Source: Pseudomonas helvetica (GTDB taxonomy: Bacteria; Pseudomonadota; Gammaproteobacteria; Pseudomonadales; Pseudomonadaceae). Taken from it: a stretch of DNA of 64,000 nucleotides. Below the pieces are notes generated by a model. The model was not told the DNA's origin. It ran no database searches and saw only the letters and a list, made by a program, of their open reading frames with translations. The stretch is taken from assembly GCF_039908645.1 (NCBI RefSeq), contig NZ_CP150917.1:902501-966500 (forward strand). The letters are read 5' to 3'. Both the position numbers and the translations under genes were made by a program. Shown piece by piece: positions 40,983 through 48,119 of the stretch; the first letter of the stretch is position 1, and every line of letters starts with the position of its first letter.

Positions 40983-41870
40983 ATGACACTCGAAGTAGTA
41001 CCGGCGGCGCTTTATTCGATGCGCAACGTAAAGCCTATCCTCGCTGACGGTAGCTCGTCCATCCTCCATAAAACGCTTGAAACGAACCTGGAAAACAAGG
41101 CGATCTATATCGCCACGCCGTTGATCGTCTACATCAAGCAGGGCAAGCAGATTATTCGCGACTATGACGCCATGGCCAATGTCGTTGACGAGAATCATTT
41201 GATTTTCCTCTCCAAAGGCGTTTACACGGTATCGGACTACGTCACTGGCAGCGATATCTTCGAGGCGGTGCTGCTGTTTTTCGACGACAAGCTGATCGCC
41301 AAATACCTGTCGCGCGCGGTCGGCACAGGCAATTCGCACACGGACGGCCTGCAGAAAAACGTGCACGGCACTTATACCCTGCACGCCAATGAACAGATTC
41401 AGCGTTATATCGATTCGCTGAATTATGTCTACAAGGGCGCGGAGGGCTCCGACGCGCTGCTGGAATTGAAACTGCTCGAACTACTGCACTTGATCGCCAT
41501 CCAGGACAAGTCCTTCCGTTTCCTGCGCGAGCTATCCTGCGGCGGCAGCCGCAAACGCCGCCTCATCACCGACTTCATGGAGCAATACTATTCGCACAAG
41601 CTGAAGATTGAAGACTATGCCCTGCTGGCGGGACGCAGCGTGTCGACCTTTATTCGCGACTTCAGGCGCAGCTACAACACCACCCCGAACCGCTGGATCA
41701 TCGAAAAAAAAGTCGACATCGCGCATCAGCTGTTGACGGCTAAAAATTATTCCGTCACCGACGCGGCTGCGGAGGTGGGATATGAAAATACCTCCCACTT
41801 CATCAAGGTCTACAAGCAACGGTACGGTGTCACGCCGAAGAAAGCCAAGACCTTCGCGGCAGAACTGTAG
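40983..41870 (+). CDS. AraC-family transcription regulator (ExsA-like N-domain type)
   Basis: 295 residues. The C-terminal 100 residues carry two helix-turn-helix units (KIEDYALLAGRSVSTFIRDF and a later SVTDAAAEVGYENTSHFIKV), ending in the usual RYGVTPKKA. The N-terminal domain has the style seen in ExsA-like regulators. It likely controls the upstream monooxygenase gene. GC content and codon choice look somewhat unlike the flanking genes, in keeping with transfer. Confidence 0.85.
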   Translation: MTLEVVPAALYSMRNVKPILADGSSSILHKTLETNLENKAIYIATPLIVYIKQGKQIIRDYDAMANVVDENHLIFLSKGVYTVSDYVTGSDIFEAVLLFFDDKLIAKYLSRAVGTGNSHTDGLQKNVHGTYTLHANEQIQRYIDSLNYVYKGAEGSDALLELKLLELLHLIAIQDKSFRFLRELSCGGSRKRRLITDFMEQYYSHKLKIEDYALLAGRSVSTFIRDFRRSYNTTPNRWIIEKKVDIAHQLLTAKNYSVTDAAAEVGYENTSHFIKVYKQRYGVTPKKAKTFAAEL

Positions 41871-41984
41871 CGCGACAAGGCCCAAGCCCCCCGCTGCCGC
41901 GACAGGGTGTTGTTGGGCGTGGTTGTAGGCGCCGACTAAATTTTGGTTCTTCACGGAATCCCGGGAAACACAGAAACAAGAACG

Positions 41985-42165
41985 CCGATTCTGTTGAAAA
42001 AGTCGATCTGCCCAAACTGCCCGATCATTGACTGGTGAAAACGCCTTTTTTGCACGCGGCTACGTAAAATCCGACTCTGGAAGCCTCTGCCAAAAGTAAA
42101 GATTTCAATCCCGGATGCGCACTTTTTGATGCGCAAACCATGGCCGAGTTTTTCAACAGAATCGG
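41985..42165. mobile_element. Inverted-repeat element, relic of a small transposable unit
   Basis: CCGATTCTGTTGAAAAA (41985-42001) and its exact reverse complement (42149-42165) enclose 147 bases. No transposase lies inside; minus-strand frames of 60-90 codons cross it without recognisable motifs. It resembles a MITE or an IS fragment. No target-site duplication could be confirmed. Confidence 0.5.
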
Positions 42166-42389
42166 TCGATTCCGGCCTGTCACAACAGGCAGTTCCTGAC
42201 CGAAAGCCCTCATCCATAATGCACGCGGCTGACCGCGTCAGAGTGTTTGGATGCGCTATTGGGGCAAGCCATTGCTCACGTTGAAGTCAAACGTATTCCC
42301 AGGGAGCGGATACCCGGTGCTGCGACCGCTGTATGACGTTTTGTCAGTCAATCTGTATCTAACGTTCCCCCCTTTGACCACCCTACTAT

Positions 42390-42700
42390 CGCAGTCTTGG
42401 TCTGGCGGTTCCCTATGCGTATGACGCGCTGCGACTCGGCTGCGCGCGCTATCTGCTCTACCTTGCCTGGCAAGCGGTCAAGTCCAACACGCCGACCACG
42501 GCAGCATGCTGGCGCAATCCATCGTGCTCGGTTTTACGCAGATCGTCATTAGCGTGAGCGTCAACGCGCTGATTGCCGTCATGGCTGGCCCCATCGCGAC
42601 ATTTCTCGCCAGCAGGCCCGTGTGGCAGATCGTGCAACGCTGGCTGATGGGGACGGTCCGCGCGGGCTGGCCGTGCGCATGGCCGTGGAAGGGCGGCGCT
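42390..42700 (+). pseudogene. LysE/RhtB exporter relic
   Basis: One frame reads ALRLGCARYLLYLAWQAVKS, the typical third-helix motif of LysE-type exporters. A shifted frame then gives IVLGFTQIVISVSVNALIAV, and a third gives GTVRAGLAVRMAVEGRR at the end. At least two frame changes and a missing N-terminal half make it a remnant. It sits between the inverted-repeat element and the GST gene. Confidence 0.6.
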
Positions 42701-42853
42701 GAACCGGTCTGTTTGCGGTTGGCGCGGCGCGGTAAACCTGCGTCACCCGGATTTGAGAGCGGCCCCTGTGCATCGCGCCGGGCGCACTAGAAAAAGATCC
42801 GAGTGGGTTATCGAAAGCCCCTGACCAACCACCCTGAACGATAAGGACATGAA

Positions 42854-43477
42854 ATGTTGCGCATATTGGGTAAGGCATCGTCGATCAATGTACGAAAGGT
42901 ACTTTGGGCATGCGCCGAGATCGAAATCCCCTTTGAGCGAGAGGATTGGGGGTCTGGCTTCAAGTCGACGCGCTCGCCCAAATTCATTTCGCTGAACCCC
43001 AACGCAACGGTGCCGGTGATCCTGGACGACGACTTCGTGCTCTGGGAGTCAAACTCGATCATTCGGTATTTGGCGTCTCGCTATAACGGAGGTCATTTTT
43101 ACCCGGTCCAACCGAGAGCAAGAGCGCGGGTGGACCAATGGATAGACTGGCAAGCGTCGGACCTCAACAAATCGTGGACGTATGCCTTCATGTCGTTGGT
43201 CAGGCATTCGCCTGACCATCAGGACAGCAGAGCCTTGGCAGCCGCTTGCAGCCTGTGGTCAAGGCACATGGAGATCCTGAATCGACAACTCGAATCAACA
43301 GGAGCCTACGTCAGTGAAGACGGGTTTTCTCTCGCAGACATACCGATAGGCCTGTCGGTTAACCGGTGGTTTGAAACACCGCTCGATCATCCAGACTTTC
43401 CTGCTGTAAGTGCCTATTACGAACGGTTGAGTCGTCGACCTGGCTACCTCCTGCATGGAAGAAACGGGACTCCGTAA
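42854..43477 (+). CDS. Glutathione S-transferase-family protein
   Basis: 207 residues. The thioredoxin-like N-domain shows [14 protein letters not shown] (active Ser near 9-10), [11 protein letters not shown] and the glutathione-binding [12 protein letters not shown] helical C-domain follows, with [16 protein letters not shown] lies 6 bases before the ATG. It likely conjugates or reduces electrophiles in the cytoplasm. It converges with the aldo-keto reductase gene, 15 bases apart. Confidence 0.88.
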   Translation: MLRILGKASSINVRKVLWACAEIEIPFEREDWGSGFKSTRSPKFISLNPNATVPVILDDDFVLWESNSIIRYLASRYNGGHFYPVQPRARARVDQWIDWQASDLNKSWTYAFMSLVRHSPDHQDSRALAAACSLWSRHMEILNRQLESTGAYVSEDGFSLADIPIGLSVNRWFETPLDHPDFPAVSAYYERLSRRPGYLLHGRNGTP

Positions 43478-43492
43478 TAGTTCAGCATGGTG

Positions 43493-44500
43493 TCAGGCGG
43501 CGCCAGGGACATTTGTTCCCATGCCCGACGGCAGAAACGGCCGAATTTCGTCGATTTCCGCCGTGTCAAGGCGCAACTCCGAGGCTGCAATCAGCCCGTC
43601 TACTTGTGAGGGACGGCGGGCACCGACAATAGCGCCCGTGACTACCGGTTTGCGAAGTACCCAGGCGATGGCAACCGCAGCAGCGCTCACCCCGTGCCTT
43701 TCTCCAATGCGTGCCATAACATCAACCAATGCCAGGTTCGCACTCAAACGGGGCTCCTGGAAGTCAGCACTTCGGGCCTTACGCCAGTCGTCTTCGGGCA
43801 GTTGCAAGATGCGTTCGCGTGTCATGCTGCCGGAAAGTAGCCCCGATTGAAGCGTGGAATAGGCAAGGACACCCATCCCGGCCCGCTCACAGAATGGCAG
43901 GACGTCCTTCTCGATGTCTCGCATCAAGGCGGAGTACGGCGGCTGGAGCGAAACGATCTCTGTCACCGCCTGTGCCCGCTTGAGTTGAGCGACATTGAAA
44001 TTTGATACACCGATAGCGCGAATTTTTCCTTGATCGCGCGCGGTAGCCAAAGCCGAAAGCGCCATTTCAATACCTTCACTGCTTGCGTCGGCAGGAAAAG
44101 CAGGCCAGTGGATCTGATAAAGATCGATAGTCTCGACTTGAAGCCGGCGCAAGCTTGCGTCGATCTCGGCGAGCAAGGATTGGGGGGCCAGTGAGTGCGA
44201 AATCGCCTTCGTGACCGGGTCCCAGACCAAGCTGCCTTTGGTGAACACCAAAGGACGCCGCGAGGCCGGCACCCGACGCAGCAATTGCCCCACTAATTGC
44301 TCCGCATGGCCCAAGCCATAAACCGCAGCGGTATCAATCCAGTTCACGCCGCGTTCGACGGCATACTCAAGTGCGCTCAGGCTGTCCTTGTCATCCTGCG
44401 CTCCCCAACTGTACTCCCAACCGGTGCCGGCGATTGCCCATGTCCCCAGGCCAATAGGTGAAATAAGAAAATCCGATGAACCAAGACGATTCCGTTGCAT
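43493..44500 (-). CDS. Aldo-keto reductase
   Basis: 335 residues from ATG 44500, with AGAGG upstream. The catalytic tetrad is visible in NWIDTAAVYG (Asp, Tyr), VFTKGS (Lys) and LYQIHWP (His), and the NADPH-binding end reads TGAIVGARRPSQ. It reduces aldehydes or ketones. It diverges from a LysR gene with 92 bases between starts, so that regulator probably controls it. Confidence 0.9.
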   Translation of the reverse strand: MQRNRLGSSDFLISPIGLGTWAIAGTGWEYSWGAQDDKDSLSALEYAVERGVNWIDTAAVYGLGHAEQLVGQLLRRVPASRRPLVFTKGSLVWDPVTKAISHSLAPQSLLAEIDASLRRLQVETIDLYQIHWPAFPADASSEGIEMALSALATARDQGKIRAIGVSNFNVAQLKRAQAVTEIVSLQPPYSALMRDIEKDVLPFCERAGMGVLAYSTLQSGLLSGSMTRERILQLPEDDWRKARSADFQEPRLSANLALVDVMARIGERHGVSAAAVAIAWVLRKPVVTGAIVGARRPSQVDGLIAASELRLDTAEIDEIRPFLPSGMGTNVPGAA

Positions 44501-44592
44501 AGCGACCTCTGCACAAATGATGTGAGAAGTATCCGAGAGAGATCTCACGACGATAAGATGAGTAATCGCATTTGAACTACTGAACGACATTC

Positions 44593-45495
44593 ATGAGTCA
44601 GCCCCCCGATCTATCTGAACTCGATGCCTTTGCCGCCGTTGCTCGCCATCGCAGCTTTCGCAAGGCCGCCGACGAGCGTGGCGTTTCGGCTTCCGCGTTG
44701 AGTCACGCGATGCGCGCGTTGGAGGCGCGCCTGGGCGTCCGACTGCTCAACCGAACCACTCGTAGCGTAACCCCGACCGAAGCCGGACAGCAGCTATTGG
44801 CGACGCTGCTCCCGACCCTGCAGCAGGTTGCCGATACGTTGGCGCAATTGACCTCGATGCAGGAAGTGCCCACTGGCAAACTTCGACTCAACGTGGCGCG
44901 TCCGGCGGCTCGCATTGTGTTTGCGCAAGTGCTCGCGCCCTTCGTAGCCAGGTATCCACGCATTCAGTTGGACCTGATCACCGATGATGGATTGACCGAT
45001 ATCGTGAACGACGGCTTTGACGCTGGAGTCCGCTTTGGTGAAAGCCTGGCCGGCGACATGATCGCAGTCCCTGTCGGCGCACCTCAATCGTTCGTGACCG
45101 TTGCTGCGGATGCCTATCTGGCCGCGAAGGGGATCGCACACGCACCCCGCGACTTGCTCGACCATGCGTGCATTGCCAGACGTTTTCCCAGTGGCAAACT
45201 TTACGCCTGGGAATATCAAGCAGACGGTCAACCGATACGGTTGTCCGTCACAGGCCCGCTCATTCTGGAAGACGATGCGCTGATGATCCAAGCGGCGAAA
45301 GATGGCGCTGGTATTGCCTATGTCTACGAGGAACTGGCGCGCGACGATATCCGGAACGGGCATCTCAGAGAAATACTCCAGGAATGGAAAGCACCGCCAA
45401 GCCGATTCTTTCTTTATTACTCCAGCCGGCACCATGTGCCACCAGCCTTGAAAGCGTTCATCGAATTCATCAGGGCGGGTGACTTGCGAACCTGA
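44593..45495 (+). CDS. LysR-family transcription regulator
   Basis: 300 residues. N-terminal winged helix (RSFRKAADERGVSASALSHA, then LEARLGVRLLNRTTRSV) and a substrate-binding-type effector domain from about residue 95. It diverges from the aldo-keto reductase gene, the classic LysR arrangement; the shared 92-base gap should hold its operator, though no clear T-N11-A palindrome was picked out by eye. Confidence 0.9.
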   Translation: MSQPPDLSELDAFAAVARHRSFRKAADERGVSASALSHAMRALEARLGVRLLNRTTRSVTPTEAGQQLLATLLPTLQQVADTLAQLTSMQEVPTGKLRLNVARPAARIVFAQVLAPFVARYPRIQLDLITDDGLTDIVNDGFDAGVRFGESLAGDMIAVPVGAPQSFVTVAADAYLAAKGIAHAPRDLLDHACIARRFPSGKLYAWEYQADGQPIRLSVTGPLILEDDALMIQAAKDGAGIAYVYEELARDDIRNGHLREILQEWKAPPSRFFLYYSSRHHVPPALKAFIEFIRAGDLRT

Positions 45496-45809
45496 TTCAG
45501 AACCATCGCGACCGGCAGCTAAGGGGCGATTGTTGTCCTCGCGACCGGTTGAATCCACAGCCGAAAGTGGTCCCGCCAAGCAACTGGCCGATCCCACTTG
45601 CTCGCAAGCTCGACCCTAAAAAGGATGGCCGGCATTGATCCAGCTTTCGGTCTGCTCCTGGTTGGCCGAGAGTGTCGATACTTTCCTTGCTTCGGTCAGG
45701 ACGTCGCAATGCTCGAACAGGCATTATCTGCTGCGTCGTACAAAGCACTTCCCGGTGGTTTCTTGTTATCCTGACTGCCTTCTTTCATGGACGAATACCG
45801 AGACAAGCC
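45496..45809. other. Intergenic region, nothing recognised
   Basis: 314 bases between the LysR and DUF3592 genes. Only a short spurious frame crosses it. It should contain the promoter of the following two genes. Confidence 0.4.
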
Positions 45810-46253
45810 ATGGCTAACCTCACCCCGTCACGCCTCGGGAAGATGCTTCAGGGGCTGCTCTTTGCCCTGATTGGTATCGGCTTGTTGGGCATTGCCGTCA
45901 ATCTCACGCTTGAACGACGCGAATTCCTCGCCCACGCACAGACCGCCGATGGCATCGTCAGCCACTTGAATGCCGGTGGTTCGCATCCCGAAATCGCCTT
46001 CACCACCAGCAGTGGTGAAAAGATTTCCTACCCCCAGGGCGGCTTTATTTTTGGCTATCAGCAGGATCAGCCGGTGCGGGTGTATTACCTGCCCGAGCAG
46101 CCGGCCAGTAGCGCCGTGGTCGATACCCCTGCCGCACTGTGGGCCACTCCCGGGGTACTGGGTTGTATTGGTCTGCTGTTCACCCTTGCCGGCCTGTTAA
46201 GGGTTATCCGCCAGTGCGGTCGCGGCGCAGTTCATTCACATAAAGGACTTTGA
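45810..46253 (+). CDS. DUF3592-type membrane protein
   Basis: 147 residues from ATG 45810. Two membrane helices (about 12-30 and 110-130) flank a beta-rich loop with HPEIAFTTSSGEKISYPQGG and VRVYYLPEQPASSAVVDTP, the DUF3592 pattern. The loop would face the periplasm. It is 3 bases from the next gene, so the two are surely co-translated. Such small proteins are often found next to secreted effectors; an immunity role is possible but not shown. Confidence 0.72.
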   Translation: MANLTPSRLGKMLQGLLFALIGIGLLGIAVNLTLERREFLAHAQTADGIVSHLNAGGSHPEIAFTTSSGEKISYPQGGFIFGYQQDQPVRVYYLPEQPASSAVVDTPAALWATPGVLGCIGLLFTLAGLLRVIRQCGRGAVHSHKGL

Positions 46254-46256
46254 ACG

Positions 46257-46844
46257 ATGAGCTACAACATCCCGATCCCGCTCAATGAGAGTCGCTGGCA
46301 GTATCAGACCGCCAGCGGTGGCGGTCTGACCGTAGCCCTGGTGGCGGGCAGTGGCGGTTCGATCATCCTGCGTTCGCCCCAGGGCGAGAACGTCAGCTAC
46401 CGCTACGGCGGCGTCGGGTTGGGGGTCGGATTTGGCGCGCGCCTGCCGCGTTTCGGCAAGATCAATATCCAGCTCAAGGGTAAGAGCGTAGGGGCAGCCG
46501 GTGCTGCGGAGGCTTTTCCCAGCACTGGCAAGGTGTTTGTCAGCGACGCCCTGGTCAGTCGTGACCTGACCAGTGACGACATCACCGGGCCTTGCCTGTA
46601 TACCGAAGTGGGGGCGGGGCTGGTGGTCGGTGGTTCGGCCACGGCCCTGTTGTTCGGGCTTGATCCCAAGCTGCTGGCGTTGGCGGCGGTTCTGAGCTCC
46701 AACCCGGCGACCTCGCTCATTGCCTCCTCCACGGTCAACCGGCAGTTGCTGCAGTCGGCCAAGGGGGCGGTGGTCATGGCCGGCATGAACGCTGGTGTGC
46801 AGGCCGGTGGAGGCGCCGCGATCTACATGGGCTATCTGTTCTAG
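46257..46844 (+). CDS. Glycine-rich protein of unknown function
   Basis: 195 residues, not recognised. The first 90 residues are Gly/Ser-rich with beta-like character. Residues 115-170 form two long hydrophobic stretches (VGAGLVVGGSATALLFGL and LLALAAVL), and the C-terminus is again glycine-rich. There is no signal peptide. Tight coupling with the DUF3592 gene, and a terminator right after, make this a two-gene unit. The make-up suits a membrane-inserting effector or a membrane-associated structural protein. Confidence 0.65.
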   Translation: MSYNIPIPLNESRWQYQTASGGGLTVALVAGSGGSIILRSPQGENVSYRYGGVGLGVGFGARLPRFGKINIQLKGKSVGAAGAAEAFPSTGKVFVSDALVSRDLTSDDITGPCLYTEVGAGLVVGGSATALLFGLDPKLLALAAVLSSNPATSLIASSTVNRQLLQSAKGAVVMAGMNAGVQAGGGAAIYMGYLF

Positions 46845-46874
46845 TCGCGCATAGCAGGTCGATATAACGCCCAC

Positions 46875-46903
46875 AAAAAAGCCGCGAATCAACGCGGCTT
46901 TTT
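46875..46903 (+). terminator. Intrinsic terminator
   Basis: AAAAAAGCCGCG, loop AATCAA, CGCGGCTTTTT directly after the glycine-rich gene. Confidence 0.88.
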
Positions 46904-46918
46904 CGATTTCAACAACGC

Positions 46919-46937
46919 TAGACGTTAAAACGTAAGT
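46919..46937. repeat. Candidate attachment site 2 (junction of the two islands)
   Basis: TAGACGTTAAAACGTAAGT matches the ychF end at 16 of 19 and site 1 at 17 of 19 positions, same orientation. It lies 16 bases after a terminator and opens the second copy of the left-end repeat. Confidence 0.6.
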
Positions 46938-47180
46938 CTGACCTGCAGGTCCCGTTCTGCAAGGGGGGCTGTGCGCCATCCCGCGGAATATAGTCACCCT
47001 CGTATACACTTTGGCTTTTGCTACCCTCTTCGCAGCTCTAGAAGCCCGGTTAGTATCGCGTCCTTTATCGAGAGAGCGAATCACGGATTTTCGAGAGGTG
47101 AAAATAATAAAATGAGACTCCGTGACTTGGGAATGACCGCTGCTGACACTGCATGCAACTGATAAAGCGCAGAGGTAGTC

Positions 47181-47398
47181 ATGCAGATCATTCGCCGGAA
47201 AGCCGTTTGCAAAAAGCTAGGGGGCATCAACCCTTCAACACTTTGGCGTCTTGAGCTAACGACCCTTCATTCCCACCTTCGGTGCGATTAAGCGGCGGAA
47301 TAGTAGGGTGGTTCGAGCATGATATTGATCATTGGCTCGAATCCAAAGCAGCCAAACGGCCCACGGTAGCCGAATCCGCCGCTCGGCAGAACGCCTGA
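47181..47398 (+). pseudogene. AlpA-type regulator relic, copy 2
   Basis: From ATG 47181 it reads MQIIRRKAVCKKLGGINPST and LWRLE correctly, then loses the frame at about 47256, where one base is missing compared with copy 1, and stops within a dozen codons. The original frame resumes as SGGIVGWFEHDIDHWLESKA and ends at 47398. AGAGG lies 9 bases before the ATG. The lesion differs from that of copy 1, so each copy holds the part the other has lost. Confidence 0.78.
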
Positions 47399-47402
47399 AT
47401 GC

Positions 47403-47430
47403 AGAAGCCCGCTTTGGCGAGCGGGCTTCT
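47403..47430 (+). terminator. Intrinsic terminator after the AlpA relic
   Basis: AGAAGCCCGC / GCGGGCTTCT hairpin with a short loop. The T tail is short. Confidence 0.65.
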
Positions 47431-47999
47431 GGTGACTACAGCAGGGGGTGTATGGCGCTCTTCAGCTTGGCGGTTGAAGAGTCACAATACGATGCAGCTA
47501 CCGTGAAGTTAGCAGCCTAGCTCTCATCCCCGCTGTTCGCGAGTAAGTGTGCTCTGACGCACGAGAGGCGAGTGTGCCTGATGGGAAACTATTTCGAGAA
47601 CAGCACACTAGTGGTAACGGAAGTATCGATGCCGCTGGCCGTTTGGATCTCAACGCCGGGGTCGCAAGCGCCGTGGATGCTAAAGGTAAAGGCATCAAGA
47701 GCATCATAGATGCGGCGGTGAAAGCCCTGTTTCCTGAAAACATCAGATCATTCATAATTCGCCCCACTCTCGACCTGATGATGGACCACCAGTTTTGATG
47801 ACCTTTCATATCTGCCCTGCTCTGGGCTGCCCACCTAGGTGAGGCGCAGGATCGCCCGCTACACCATTCGACCTCAATCGCCAAGCTATCGTCCCACGCC
47901 AAAGCTCGAAGGCAAGGTGCTGGCGGGAGTGCGGATCGGCGAGCGGAATAACGAATTGCATTACCAATTCAGTGACGCCACCTGATCACGCCATAACCC
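47431..47999. other. Degenerate region with gene fragments
   Basis: About 570 bases. Two open pieces may be tails of lost genes: one ending ...ALFPENIRSFIIRPTLDL and MMDHQF at 47798, and one of 48 codons from GTG 47839 ending ELHYQFSDAT at 47985. Neither was recognised, and neither has a convincing start. The stretch ATTTCGAGAACAGCAC at 47591 recurs at 54767. Confidence 0.4.
47591..47610. repeat. 20-bp direct repeat, left copy
   Basis: ATTTCGAGAACAGCACACTA; the right copy at 54767-54786 differs at one base. The two copies bracket the vgrG-rhs-immunity-IS630 module. Confidence 0.6.
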
Positions 48000-48000
48000 C

Positions 48001-48080
48001 TGTAGGAGCCGGCTTTCTGGCGATCAATGCCTCGCGGTGTATCAGATACACCGCCATCGCCAGCAAGCTCGCTCCTACAA
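48001..48080. repeat. REPIN, TGTAGGAGC type
   Basis: TGTAGGAGCCGGCTTTCTGG at the left and CCAGCAAGCTCGCTCCTACA at the right form an 80-base imperfect inverted repeat. It is a second family of Pseudomonas REP doublets, different from that at 14039, and ends 40 bases before vgrG. Confidence 0.85.
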
Positions 48081-48119
48081 GGGCTACGGCGCTTCACCTA
48101 TCGTTCAACGAGATAACCG

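Larger units (their letters stand above)
46919..47398 (+). repeat. Island left-end repeat, copy 2
   Basis: Homologous to 39384-39862 over its whole length and nearly the same size (480 against 479 bases), with the same landmarks in the same order. It starts the right-hand island. Confidence 0.8.

Noticed and set aside
47332..47520. 62-codon frame running out of the AlpA relic
   Set aside because: It is in the wrong frame for AlpA, crosses the terminator at 47403-47430 and has no ribosome site.
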